In this document: positions 16,852-25,770 of the stretch, in pieces | How positions within the stretch are numbered: position 1 is the stretch's first letter | Layout: each line of letters opens with the position of its first letter | DNA from: Bacteroides faecis MAJ27 | GTDB taxonomy: Bacteria > Bacteroidota > Bacteroidia > Bacteroidales > Bacteroidaceae | Length of the DNA stretch: 64,000 bases | Direction of reading: 5' to 3' | Assembly (NCBI RefSeq): GCF_900106755.1 | Contig: NZ_FNNN01000020.1 | Location: 1-64,000, forward strand | Made by a program: the position numbers and the translations under genes | The notes under the pieces: model-generated | What the model saw: only the letters and a program-made list of their open reading frames with translations | Database searches by the model: none | What the model was told of the DNA's origin: nothing

Positions 16852-18198
16852 TTATTGTTTTCCCAAAACCTGATCAAGGTCAGCCTTCGCTGTCAGGTAA
16901 TCGTAGATTGATTGATTATAAGTAAGTTGTGCCTGTGTCAGGGATACTTGCGAACTATTAAGTTCGAGTACGGTTCCCTTACCTACTTCGTAACGTTTTC
17001 CGGCAATCTGCACCGCTTTTTCAGCTTGCATCACGTTTTCCTTGTTGCTGACAACCTGTTCTGAACTGGCAGTCATATTGTTACGGTAGCTTACTACTTG
17101 CATATTCAGCTTTCTCTCCGTATCAATGCGGTTCCAGTCGAGCTGGCGCATCTGGATGCGGGCTGATTTTACTTTCGTAAAGTTGCTCGCTCTATACAAA
17201 GGAATACTCAGATTGAACATCAAAGATGAACTGTTGCTCCATGTATAATCAAAGAAATTGATATTCGGATTATACAAAGACTGATACTGATAAGAGAAAC
17301 TCATCGACAAAGTAGGTATAAAGTTCGTTCTCAACGACTTCACGTTCTTTTCGAGCAACTTCATATTCAACTCAAACTGCTTCATCGTCGTATTATTATC
17401 CAAACTCATATCTTCTTCTTTCAACTGATTGGCAAACAGCATTGATTCGTAGTTTGTCAGATTATCGTCAGTCTTAATATCTACATCTGCCGTAATTCCC
17501 ATCAGCACTTTCAACTGGAGTTTCGCCAGCGTCACAGCATTAGCGGCAGAAATTACATTTGGTTTGATGCTACGCATCTGCACCTCTGCACTGATCTTAT
17601 CAAATTCGCTGACTGCTCCTTGTTGATATTTAGCGTTCACAACGTTGAAATTATCTTCTGCCAACTTATAACTGCCCTGAAGTACTTCATAACTATCCTG
17701 AGCAAGCATCAGCTGATAATAAGCTTTAGTTACCTGATTGATCAGATCCAGTTCGGAAGCACGTGACTTCTCTACCGCCAGTTCGATATCCGTCTTTGTC
17801 ATTGACATAGCCCGGTAAACTGCCGGTGCAAACAAAGGTAGGTTAATGCTCAGTCCGGCATTAGCGGTATTCGTACCGTCTTGCCCCATCTTGAACGACA
17901 TGTCGTTCAGTTTCATTTCAGCCGCTTTGATCGTGTGATCCAGTGATCCGTTTAGGCTTGCTTCAGGTAGCAGACTCTGCCACGCTTCCTTACTTGCAAC
18001 TTTCTTCAAGGCAATTTCTTCTGCTGCCACCTTTATCGTAGGATTCTCATCCAACGCTATTTCCAGGGCTTTATCCAGCGTCAGCGTCAGCGTATTCTGC
18101 GCTGTCTGTTCTGTCTGAGCCTTTGCAAAGCCAAACGCACAGAGCGCCATTGCTGTCAGAAGCATTTTCTTGCCTGTCAATCTTTTCAATCTGTTCAT
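16852..18198 (-). CDS. TolC family outer-membrane efflux channel
   Basis: A 448-residue product with signal peptide (to about residue 27, CAFGFAKAQ) and the two repeated OEP domains: TLDKALEIALDENPTIKVA at the first and a long helical repeat with VVNAKYQQGAVSEFDKI, then AVQIAGKRYEVGKGTVLELN and QAQLTYNQSIYDYLTAKADL in the second. The protein forms the trimeric exit duct of a tripartite pump. It is placed directly after the TetR gene and before the adaptor and permease, so it belongs to the same operon. Confidence 0.93.
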   Translation of the reverse strand: MNRLKRLTGKKMLLTAMALCAFGFAKAQTEQTAQNTLTLTLDKALEIALDENPTIKVAAEEIALKKVASKEAWQSLLPEASLNGSLDHTIKAAEMKLNDMSFKMGQDGTNTANAGLSINLPLFAPAVYRAMSMTKTDIELAVEKSRASELDLINQVTKAYYQLMLAQDSYEVLQGSYKLAEDNFNVVNAKYQQGAVSEFDKISAEVQMRSIKPNVISAANAVTLAKLQLKVLMGITADVDIKTDDNLTNYESMLFANQLKEEDMSLDNNTTMKQFELNMKLLEKNVKSLRTNFIPTLSMSFSYQYQSLYNPNINFFDYTWSNSSSLMFNLSIPLYRASNFTKVKSARIQMRQLDWNRIDTERKLNMQVVSYRNNMTASSEQVVSNKENVMQAEKAVQIAGKRYEVGKGTVLELNSSQVSLTQAQLTYNQSIYDYLTAKADLDQVLGKQ

Positions 18199-18247
18199 AA
18201 ACTCGTTTCTATTTGATCCTTAATTGTTTGTCATCCGAATCTTACTC

Positions 18248-18898
18248 CTATTGTTGTTCGACCCGGTTTTTACGATATTCTGATATAAATTCTTCTAAAA
18301 CTCTGGCTCCTTTTTCCGTGGAAATACCACGTATATAAGTAAACATGATGGATTCGTATACTTCTATAAAAGGATATTCGTTGCAAATATCCGTATTCAA
18401 CAACACATCGAACTGTTCGCGTACCAACAGGTTGACTATCTCAAAGTTGACATCCGAACGAAAAATACCTTGCTCCACACCCGACTTAAAAAAAGACATC
18501 GTCTTTTCCGAGTCACTTTCACTACGGTCTTTCATCATTGCATACACCTTCGGATATTTCTTGATATCCTCAAAAAAGCGTTTATTTGTCTGGTGAAAGA
18601 TCTCAATACTCTTCTGAAAAACAGCAAGTATAACCTCCAGCACATTATTAGATTGTTCGTATATTGCCTGTAAGTATTTGTCTCTTTCAGCCTGTTTATG
18701 CAGAATACACTCCTTCAATAATGATTCCTTATCTGCAAAAACCTCATAGAGCGTACGTTTGGAAATTCCCAATGCTGCCGCAATGTCATCCATCGTAATA
18801 CACTTAATACCTTTCAAAGTAAAAGCTTCTGTCGCGGTCATTATGATCCGTTCTCTCAACTCTGCCTTTTGGGACGCGTCTCTTCCATGCTCCATCAT
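18248..18898 (-). CDS. TetR/AcrR family transcriptional regulator
   Basis: Two ATG codons (18898, 18895) are possible; a GTG at 18901 is less likely. The product of about 216 residues has the TetR helix-turn-helix at about residues 18-62 (ATEAFTLKGIKCITMDDIAA, then LGISKRTLYEVFADKESLL). The C-terminal helical ligand-binding half is variable, as in the family. It is the first gene of the pump operon, 50 bp before the tolC-like gene, and likely represses its own promoter at about 18970 until an inducer binds. Confidence 0.9.
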   Translation of the reverse strand: MMEHGRDASQKAELRERIIMTATEAFTLKGIKCITMDDIAAALGISKRTLYEVFADKESLLKECILHKQAERDKYLQAIYEQSNNVLEVILAVFQKSIEIFHQTNKRFFEDIKKYPKVYAMMKDRSESDSEKTMSFFKSGVEQGIFRSDVNFEIVNLLVREQFDVLLNTDICNEYPFIEVYESIMFTYIRGISTEKGARVLEEFISEYRKNRVEQQ

Positions 18899-18964
18899 CA
18901 CTCTTTTTTAGATTTTGTTAGACTCAGTTTACTATAAATTCACCACTTTAGGGGAAAAACGGAA

Positions 18965-18994
18965 CAAAGATATATAGAAAACTCAATTAACAAA
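18965..18994 (-). promoter_or_regulatory. Promoter of the tetR-efflux operon
   Basis: Minus-strand TATCTTTG (18965-18972) matches the -7 consensus and TTTG (18991-18994) lies 18 nt upstream of it as a -33 element, close to the usual 19-21 nt. The leader to the tetR start would be about 60 nt. Confidence 0.6.
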
Positions 18995-19099
18995 TCAAGT
19001 TTCCTTTTATTTATAGCCCATTTGATAAATATTATCATTCACTAGAGGTATATGAAAACAAGTGTTAATAGGAAATACAGAGCAAAAGTAAGGAATAGC

Positions 19100-19208
19100 G
19101 GTATATGAAGTAAAGTTTTATCGTTATGAAGAGGGAAATAACCGGTAAATGCCGGATAAATACCGATAAGAATCGATATGTTATCCGGCAGTAACAGTCA
19201 CCCATTAT
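19100..19208. repeat. Weak array with 21-22-bp spacing
   Basis: Units starting GGTATATGAAG (19100), CGTTATGAAGA (19122), GGTAAATGCCGG (19144), then GATAAGAATCG (about 19165) and GGCAGTAAC (about 19187) follow at 21-22 bp. Similarity between units is low beyond the first eight positions; included because the same spacing occurs elsewhere in the window. Confidence 0.35.
19150..19190 (-). terminator. Inverted repeat downstream of hutH
   Basis: TGCCGGATAA (19150-19159) and TTATCCGGCA (19181-19190) pair perfectly around a 21-nt loop, 40 nt past the hutH stop codon. The following minus-strand sequence is TTTACCGGTTATTT, only weakly T-rich, so it may be a terminator or mRNA end structure. Confidence 0.45.
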
Positions 19209-19229
19209 TAACGATAAACAAAAGGAGGT

Positions 19230-20729
19230 TTAGTACTCTAACTTAGTCCTTTTTAAAAAAGCAACTGTTTTATGTATCTCTTTGTACATCACGATGTCAT
19301 CTTTCACAAAAGGCACTTCTTTCCGATAAGCATTCAGGAAACTCTCCAAAAGCGGAGAGGTTTTCAACGGACGGCGGAAATCGATACCCTGTGCGGCATT
19401 CATCAGTTCGATAGCAAGGATATGCTCCAGATTATCCATCACTTTATAAAGTTTAGTCGCGGCATTGGCGCCCATACTTACGTGGTCTTCCTGTCCATTA
19501 GACGAGACAATGGAATCGCTTGACGCGGCATAACAGTACATTTTGTTCTGGCTGACCATAGATGCAGCGGCATATTGTGGAATCATGAAACCGGAATTTA
19601 GTCCCGGATTGGCTACCAGAAACTCCGGAAGTTCACGGAGCCCCATGATCAATTGGGAAACACGACGTTCGGAAATATTTCCCAGTTCTGCCAAGGCAAT
19701 GGCTAGAAAGTCATAGGAGATAGCCAACGGCTGACCGTGGAAATTTCCACCGGAAATGATTCTGTCTTCGTCAGGGAAGATCGTTGGATTGTCCGTGACG
19801 GAATTGATTTCGGTCAGCAGTACGGAGGAAACATAGCGGATAGCGTCTTTCGTAGCACCATGCACTTGCGGGATGCAACGGAAAGAGTAAGGATCCTGTA
19901 CGTGCGCCTTGGGACGTTCGATCAGTTCGCTGCCTGCCAGCAGTTTACGGAAAGCCTCTCCTGTCTCGATCTGTCCGGGATGAGGGCGTATCTGCTGGAT
20001 GCAATCCATAAACGGGTCGATGCGTCCGTCGAAGGCTTCAAGAGAAAGAGCAGCTATCAGGTCGGCTTTCTTGGAAAGGCGGAAAGCTTTGAGAATGGCA
20101 AATACACCGTTGGCACTCATGAACTGGGTACCGTTGAGCAGTGCAAGCCCTTCCTTGCTCATGAGCCGGACGGGTTCCCAGCCAAATTCGTCGAGCACGC
20201 TGATTGCTTCGCATTTCTTTCCTTTATAGTTGACGTCGCCCACACCGATCAAAGGAAGGAACAGATTGGCTAATGGGGCGAGATCGCCGGAAGCTCCCAA
20301 GGAACCGCGATCATAGACGATGGGCAGTACGTCGTTATTGAAAAAGTCGAGGATACGCTGTACGGTGATTAGTTGCACGCCGCTATGTCCCAACGAGAGA
20401 GCGTGGGCTTTGAGTAACATCATCAGTTTGATGATGACAGGACGGATTTCTTCGCCTACACTGCAGGCATGGCTCTTTATCAGGTTTTCCTGCAAGGTTC
20501 CCAATTCGCCGGAAGAAATATTTTTAGTGCATAATGAGCCGAAGCCAGTGGTGATGCCATAAAGAGGTTCTTCGGAAGAAGCTATTTTATGGTCTAGATA
20601 ATCACGGCATTTCTGAATGCGGAGCTTGGCTTCGGGAGCCAGTTCCAGCTTCAGATTCTCGTTGATGATCCGTTCGATGATTTCGAAGGTCAGTTCTCCG
20701 GAACCTATTTGATACACATTCTTGCTCAT
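19230..20729 (-). CDS. hutH: Histidine ammonia-lyase
   Basis: ATG at 20729 overlaps the stop of the preceding gene as ATGA and gives 499 residues, the normal length. The enzyme deaminates L-histidine to trans-urocanate in the cytoplasm, the first step of histidine degradation. The self-formed MIO cofactor triad is A146-S147-G148 in GSLGASGDLAPLAN, and Y57 in LYGITTGFG is the conserved catalytic tyrosine; FHGQPLA is also present. It is the last gene of the hut operon although it acts first. Confidence 0.97.
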   Translation of the reverse strand: MSKNVYQIGSGELTFEIIERIINENLKLELAPEAKLRIQKCRDYLDHKIASSEEPLYGITTGFGSLCTKNISSGELGTLQENLIKSHACSVGEEIRPVIIKLMMLLKAHALSLGHSGVQLITVQRILDFFNNDVLPIVYDRGSLGASGDLAPLANLFLPLIGVGDVNYKGKKCEAISVLDEFGWEPVRLMSKEGLALLNGTQFMSANGVFAILKAFRLSKKADLIAALSLEAFDGRIDPFMDCIQQIRPHPGQIETGEAFRKLLAGSELIERPKAHVQDPYSFRCIPQVHGATKDAIRYVSSVLLTEINSVTDNPTIFPDEDRIISGGNFHGQPLAISYDFLAIALAELGNISERRVSQLIMGLRELPEFLVANPGLNSGFMIPQYAAASMVSQNKMYCYAASSDSIVSSNGQEDHVSMGANAATKLYKVMDNLEHILAIELMNAAQGIDFRRPLKTSPLLESFLNAYRKEVPFVKDDIVMYKEIHKTVAFLKRTKLEY

Positions 20730-21355
20730 ACGCGTAAGTCTTGGTTGACGGCATCCAGTAATTCTTTCTCTTTCCGGCAAGCGGTTTGCTCTATCCGGTC
20801 CGCTTCGGCTTGCAAGCCCAAGACAAATTCTTTGTCTTTGAGTACCCCCAGATTAATGCGGACATTCAGCAATGCCCCCAATACGGCGGATCGTGCCGCC
20901 ATCATGGCTACACAAGCGTCTGTAATAGCGTTCCGATTCCCCAGACGGGCGATGTCTGCTATGACGGGCATCACTTCGAGTGCTTTTCGGGCAACTTCCA
21001 TCGGAATGAGGGCGGCATGCCTGGTGGCTTCCTGAATGGCAGCGCTACGGACAGCTTTTTCTTCATCGGTAGCTTTGGGAAGTTTAAAACAGGCAAAAAC
21101 TTCATCATAGGCTTCGGAGTCTTTATCAATCAAGGCGACGAATTCTTTTTGGAATCGGGTGGTAAGCGTCTGTGCGTGCTGCATTACTTCTTCGCTGGCT
21201 TCATATCCTTTCTTTCCGATGGTGAGTCTCGTCACCATCGTGGCCAAAGCAGAAGCCAGCGCTCCGCCTAAAGCAGCAATACTGCCACCGCCGGGTACCG
21301 GATCATTGCCGGCTACCTTATCTAAAAAATCTTTTACGGTTAAATCTGCTAACAT
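20726..21355 (-). CDS. fchA: Formimidoyltetrahydrofolate cyclodeaminase
   Basis: A 209-residue protein homologous to the C-terminal half of mammalian FTCD and to stand-alone FchA. VAGNDPVPGGGSIAALGGALA is the family signature at the N terminus, followed by an all-helical body. It turns 5-formimino-THF into 5,10-methenyl-THF and ammonia, passing the one-carbon unit from histidine to the folate pool. It overlaps hutH by 4 bp, which suggests coupled translation; the transferase half is encoded by a separate gene two positions upstream. Confidence 0.93.
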   Translation of the reverse strand: MLADLTVKDFLDKVAGNDPVPGGGSIAALGGALASALATMVTRLTIGKKGYEASEEVMQHAQTLTTRFQKEFVALIDKDSEAYDEVFACFKLPKATDEEKAVRSAAIQEATRHAALIPMEVARKALEVMPVIADIARLGNRNAITDACVAMMAARSAVLGALLNVRINLGVLKDKEFVLGLQAEADRIEQTACRKEKELLDAVNQDLRV

Positions 21356-21376
21356 GGTATTTTATGCTTTTAGTTA

Positions 21377-22630
21377 TCAATTGACGGGGTATAACATACC
21401 GCCTTTAATAGTCATGATGACACAGTTCATGCCTACGTAGTATGGCAGAATGTGATAATTGTCCGAATTCAGTATGACAAAGTCACCTTGCTTGCCTACT
21501 TCGATACTTCCGATCCGGTCTGCCCGATGAAGGGCAGCAGCTCCGTTCAGTGTCAGGGCAGTGATGGTTTCTTCGATGCTAAGTTTCATGTAAATACACG
21601 CCAAAGCAATGGTCAACGGGATGGAACCGGAGAAACAGCTTCCCGGATTCAAGTCTGTGGCAAGTGCCACGGCACAGCCGGCATCAATCATTTCACGACC
21701 GCGTGCATAAGGTTCTTTCAGTGCGAAAGCCGTCAGAGGCAGCAGGGTAGCTACTACTCCTGCGTCGGCCATTGCACGGATTCCGGCATCGGAAGCCTGA
21801 AGCAGATGATCGGCAGACAAAGCGCCCAGTTCGGCAGCCAGCTCAGCGCCACCAAAGGAAACGATTTCATCGGCATGGAGCTTTAACAGGAAGCCTTGTT
21901 CTTTGGCTGCCTGAAGGAGGCGGCGGGACTGTTCGACAGAGAAAACTCCTTGTTCGCAAAAGACATCACAACATTCGGCAAGTTCGTTCTCGCGGATAAC
22001 GGGGAGCATTTCACGAATCAGAAAGTCGATGTATTCGTCTCCTCTTCCTTTATACTCTTCGGGAAGGGCGTGGGCTCCTAAGAAAGTGGATACAATGTCG
22101 ATACGTTTGTGCTCGTCATTGTTCAGGCTGCGCATTATTTTCAGTTGCAGCAGCTCTGTTTCCCGATCGAGTCCATAACCGCTTTTACCTTCTACCGTGG
22201 TGACTCCCATAGCACTCATCTTCTTCAGAAAGCCTTCGGCTGCCGAGCGAAGTTTCAGGAAATTCATTTGCCGGGTAGCTTTTACGGTACTGGCTATCCC
22301 TCCGCCACGTTCCATGATGGACATATAGCTTTCGCCTTTCAGCCGCCATGAAAATTCTTCGGAACGTTCTCCGCCAAAAACAAAATGGGTATGCGAATCG
22401 ACAAAGCCCGGAAGCAGGCAATGTCCCCGGGCGTTGTAATGCCAGTAATGCTGGTAGTAGCCGTCACGATCTTCGCCACGGCTCTCACCGACGTAAGTGA
22501 TGATGCCTTTGGTCACTTCTACCGTTCCGTTTTCTATGATACGGAGTTGTCTCATTTCCGCACCTTTACGGGCGGAGATTCCTGTCGGGGTGACAATACG
22601 GGCATTGAATATAATCAGGTTTTCACTCAT
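21377..22630 (-). CDS. hutI: Imidazolonepropionase
   Basis: A 417-residue amidohydrolase. Metal ligands H80 and H82 lie in FVDSHTHFVFGGERSEEF; KLHADEIVSFGGAELAAE and LSADHLL supply further ligands, and ALATDLNPGSC is the conserved substrate loop. It opens the imidazolone ring to give N-formimino-L-glutamate, the third hut step. It lies between the two folate-linked genes, 97 bp after ftcD. Confidence 0.97.
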   Translation of the reverse strand: MSENLIIFNARIVTPTGISARKGAEMRQLRIIENGTVEVTKGIITYVGESRGEDRDGYYQHYWHYNARGHCLLPGFVDSHTHFVFGGERSEEFSWRLKGESYMSIMERGGGIASTVKATRQMNFLKLRSAAEGFLKKMSAMGVTTVEGKSGYGLDRETELLQLKIMRSLNNDEHKRIDIVSTFLGAHALPEEYKGRGDEYIDFLIREMLPVIRENELAECCDVFCEQGVFSVEQSRRLLQAAKEQGFLLKLHADEIVSFGGAELAAELGALSADHLLQASDAGIRAMADAGVVATLLPLTAFALKEPYARGREMIDAGCAVALATDLNPGSCFSGSIPLTIALACIYMKLSIEETITALTLNGAAALHRADRIGSIEVGKQGDFVILNSDNYHILPYYVGMNCVIMTIKGGMLYPVN

Positions 22631-22671
22631 TGATCTTTTATTATTCGGTTCTTACTATTTCAATCATAATT

Positions 22672-22699
22672 CGATATAAGTTTCAGCAGTTTTATATCG
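22672..22699 (-). other. Small stem-loop between ftcD and hutI
   Basis: CGATATAA (22672-22679) pairs with TTATATCG (22692-22699) across a 12-nt loop in the only sizeable gap of the hut operon. It lacks a T-run and may be a processing or stability element. Confidence 0.35.
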
Positions 22700-22727
22700 G
22701 ACGCACATTATTTTAATACTCCGGGCG

Positions 22728-23630
22728 CTATTCCATGATACGCGCTTCCAGCACCTGCTGCATGGAGAAATTCTCCAGTCCTAAATAATAGGAGGCCGTA
22801 TCTATCAGCGCTTCCATCGGCACCAGACCAATGATCTCACTTCCAACAATCGTCACTCCATAGCGGCGGGCCTCAATACGCACCAATTCGAAAGCACGGT
22901 AAAGGGCGGTGCGGGTGTAATCGGTCATATTAATGGATACTTGGGTGATATTCCGCTCTTTCAGTTCCACCCCCATTGCTTTGACGTAGCGGAGACCGCC
23001 GTTGATATGCCGGATATTTTTTGCTATCTTCGTGGCTATTTCAAGATTATTGGTACTCAGATTGATGTTATAAGCAACCAGCGGCATTCGGGCACCGATA
23101 GCTACCGTTCCGGCAGTGGGATGACGCTCGGCAGGACCGAAGTCGGGCTGCCATTCGGGAAGTCTGATTTTCTCCGCCATTCCTTCAAATTCTCCCTTAC
23201 GGACGGAGGCCAGATTTTCCCGATGCGGAGCTGTGGCGGACTTTTCATACAGAAAGACTGGGAGATTATATAGTTCCGCCACCCGGGAAGCCACTTCTTT
23301 CGACAGGGCGACGGCTTCTTCCATCGTCGTATTCTTGATCGGAATGAAAGGAACCACGTCCACCGCTCCCATGCGGGGATGCTGTCCGCTATGATGATTA
23401 AGGTCTATCAGACGGACAGCAATGCCGATAGCTTCAATGACTGCATCGCGCAAAGCTTCCGGTTCGCCAACCAAAGTGACTACCAGACGGTTATGATCTT
23501 CATCATTGCTATAGTCGAGCAGCTTCACGCCGGATTTGCCACGAAAAGGGGCTACTATCTTGTCTATTTTCTCCAAATCACGTCCCTCGCTAAAGTTGGG
23601 GACACATTCGATGATCTTACTCCAATTCAT
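22728..23630 (-). CDS. ftcD: Glutamate formimidoyltransferase
   Basis: A 300-residue protein matching the N-terminal transferase half of FTCD: KIIECVPNFSEGRD at the start, LNHHSGQHPRMGAVDVVPF (the folate/substrate region with its conserved histidine) and SINMTDYTRTALYRAFELV. It moves the formimino group of N-formimino-glutamate to THF and releases glutamate, so histidine nitrogen ends as glutamate and ammonia. It lies 28 bp after hutU. Confidence 0.95.
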   Translation of the reverse strand: MNWSKIIECVPNFSEGRDLEKIDKIVAPFRGKSGVKLLDYSNDEDHNRLVVTLVGEPEALRDAVIEAIGIAVRLIDLNHHSGQHPRMGAVDVVPFIPIKNTTMEEAVALSKEVASRVAELYNLPVFLYEKSATAPHRENLASVRKGEFEGMAEKIRLPEWQPDFGPAERHPTAGTVAIGARMPLVAYNINLSTNNLEIATKIAKNIRHINGGLRYVKAMGVELKERNITQVSINMTDYTRTALYRAFELVRIEARRYGVTIVGSEIIGLVPMEALIDTASYYLGLENFSMQQVLEARIME

Positions 23631-23658
23631 ATTTATTTCTCTATTTCGTTACTTTCTA

Positions 23659-25650
23659 TTACAATGCTTCTTTTATTGTCTTTTTAATCAGCTCGTCATC
23701 AGCCAGATAAGGCATCGTTATATGATACCCTTCCGAATGTGATTCATTGAAAGCGTCACTAGTTTCCATTGCATGCGGATTGCGGGCCCACGAGCGGCGG
23801 GCTACTCCGCCCATCACATCCCAAAGCATAGCCGAGCGAAGTATCTCGTCTACCCGTTCGCTGCCGTCACATACCATGCCGAAGCCGCCATTAATCGCTT
23901 TTCCGATACCGACTCCGCCGCCATTATGCAGGGCTACCAAGCTCATGCCACGCGCGCAGTTTCCGGCGAAACACTGCACGGCCATATCAGCCATGACATT
24001 ACTTCCGTCTTTGATATTCGATGTCTCACGGAAAGGCGAATCGGTTCCACTCACATCATGATGATCGCGGCCCAACATGATCGGTCCTACTTCTCCCCGC
24101 CGTACCATTTCATTGAAACGGAGGGCGATATTCATTCTTCCTACGGCATCCTGATAGAGAATACGTGCCTGAGTACCTACTACCAGCCTGTTCTTTTCGG
24201 CGTCGCGTATCCAGTTATAATTATCCAGATCCTGTCCCCGTCGATTGACATCAATGCACTCCATTGCGGCACGGTCCGTTTTTATCAGATCTTCGTGCCT
24301 ACCGCTCAGACATACCCATCGGAAGGGACCATAGCCATAATCAAAGAGTTGGGGTCCCATGATATCTTCTACATAACTCGGCCATATAAATCCGTCTTTC
24401 TCATCAACTCCATTGCGGGAAATCTCTTTCACTCCGGCATCATAAATCGCTTTCATAAAGGAGTTGCCATAATCGAAGAAGTAAGTGCCGCGTGCCACCA
24501 GTTTCCGGATTACCTCAAAATGGCGGCGCAAAGAAGCGTCTGCCAGACGGCGGAACTGATCAGGAGATTCATGAAGAAGGCGGGTCCGCTCTTCGAAAGT
24601 CAAGCCTGCGGGACAGTAGCCTCCTTCGTAAACGGCATGACAAGAGGTCTGATCGGACAAAAGTTCAATATGAATCTGCTCGCGTTCCGCATATTCCAGC
24701 AAATCAACGACGTTGCCATGATAGGCTATCGAGCAAGGTTCCCGACGTTCCATCGCTTCTTTTGCCAGGCGGAAAGCTTCCGACAGGTCCTGTGTGACAT
24801 GGCCTACCCATCCCTGCCGATAACGTGTTTCGATACGGGAGCTATCGACTTCGGCTATAATAGAGGCTGCTCCGGCTATTTCGGCTGCCTTTGGCTGTGC
24901 CCCACTCATTCCTCCCAAACCGGAAGATACGAAGAGGTGGCCACGCAAATCTTTGTCCTGCGGAATGCCGAGTTTCAATCGTCCGGCATTGAGTAATGTA
25001 TTGAAAGTGCCATGAACAATACCCTGCGGACCGATATACATCCAGCCGCCCGCCGTCATCTGCCCATAGTTGGCAACTCCCATTTGTGCGGCAATGTGCC
25101 AGTCGTGCTGATTGTCGAACTGACCTATCATCATAGAGTTGGTAATAATAACGCGGGGAGCATCGGGACGGGAACGAAACAGTCCCAACGGATGTCCGGA
25201 CTCAATGACCAGTGTTTGCTCAGGAGTAAGTTCTTCGAGATATTGCTTGATCAGGAGGTATTGCATCCAGTTCTGACAAACTTGGCCGGTTTCACCATAA
25301 GTAACAAGTTCATAGGGATACAACGCGATATCAAAACAGAGATTGTTGTCAATCATTACTTGAAAGGCTTTGCCTTCCACACATTTGCCACGATATTCAT
25401 CAATCGGTCTGGCTTTCAGATCGCCTGCGGGGCGGAAGCGGTATCCGTAAATTCGCCCACGGGTACGCAATTCTTCCATAAATTCAGGTGCCAGTTGCTC
25501 ATGCAATTCCAAGGGGATATAGCGCAATGCATTCTTCAATGCCGTAGCTGTCTGCGCCGGCGTAAGCGTATAACTACGGTCGGGGGCCCTCCGGATACCT
25601 TCTATGAAAGCTGGGTAGGGAGGTAACGTGTTGCCAAGAGTTATCTTCAT
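23659..25650 (-). CDS. hutU: Urocanate hydratase
   Basis: A 663-residue enzyme, longer than the usual 550-560-residue proteobacterial form but in the size range of the Bacteroidetes group. The tightly bound NAD+ site is seen as VSSGLGGMSGAQPKAAE (242-258); SGHPLGLF and LGRDHHDVSGTDSPFRET are other conserved blocks. It adds water to urocanate to make imidazolone propionate. It is the promoter-proximal gene of the five-gene hut operon. A 407-codon open frame on the opposite strand is a codon-bias shadow. Confidence 0.96.
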   Translation of the reverse strand: MKITLGNTLPPYPAFIEGIRRAPDRSYTLTPAQTATALKNALRYIPLELHEQLAPEFMEELRTRGRIYGYRFRPAGDLKARPIDEYRGKCVEGKAFQVMIDNNLCFDIALYPYELVTYGETGQVCQNWMQYLLIKQYLEELTPEQTLVIESGHPLGLFRSRPDAPRVIITNSMMIGQFDNQHDWHIAAQMGVANYGQMTAGGWMYIGPQGIVHGTFNTLLNAGRLKLGIPQDKDLRGHLFVSSGLGGMSGAQPKAAEIAGAASIIAEVDSSRIETRYRQGWVGHVTQDLSEAFRLAKEAMERREPCSIAYHGNVVDLLEYAEREQIHIELLSDQTSCHAVYEGGYCPAGLTFEERTRLLHESPDQFRRLADASLRRHFEVIRKLVARGTYFFDYGNSFMKAIYDAGVKEISRNGVDEKDGFIWPSYVEDIMGPQLFDYGYGPFRWVCLSGRHEDLIKTDRAAMECIDVNRRGQDLDNYNWIRDAEKNRLVVGTQARILYQDAVGRMNIALRFNEMVRRGEVGPIMLGRDHHDVSGTDSPFRETSNIKDGSNVMADMAVQCFAGNCARGMSLVALHNGGGVGIGKAINGGFGMVCDGSERVDEILRSAMLWDVMGGVARRSWARNPHAMETSDAFNESHSEGYHITMPYLADDELIKKTIKEAL

Positions 25651-25673
25651 AATAAGCAGAATTAAGGATTACA

Positions 25674-25692
25674 AACTGTAAGCAATACAGTT
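25674..25692. promoter_or_regulatory. Dyad 24 nt upstream of hutU
   Basis: AACTGTA (25674-25680) and TACAGTT (25686-25692) form a perfect 7-bp dyad with a 5-nt centre, just ahead of the hutU start. No standard -7 element is seen close by. It could be an operator for the hut operon or a leader hairpin; no hutC-type regulator is present in the window. Confidence 0.4.
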
Positions 25693-25770
25693 CTATAACT
25701 CTTCGCAATATAGAAAAAAAGAAGAGAAAAGACAAAGGTTTTGGTAGATTTATTATCAGAAAGGTATTAT

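Larger units (their letters stand above)
18902..19229. other. Intergenic region between the hut and efflux operons
   Basis: No gene is seen in these 328 bases. They hold the promoter of the tetR-led operon, a set of loosely 22-bp-spaced repeats and an inverted repeat close to the end of hutH, each listed separately. Confidence 0.7.

Noticed and set aside
23773..24996. 407-codon plus-strand frame opposite hutU
   Set aside because: It lies entirely antisense to a well-recognised enzyme and its product matches nothing; such frames arise from codon bias in GC-richer genes.
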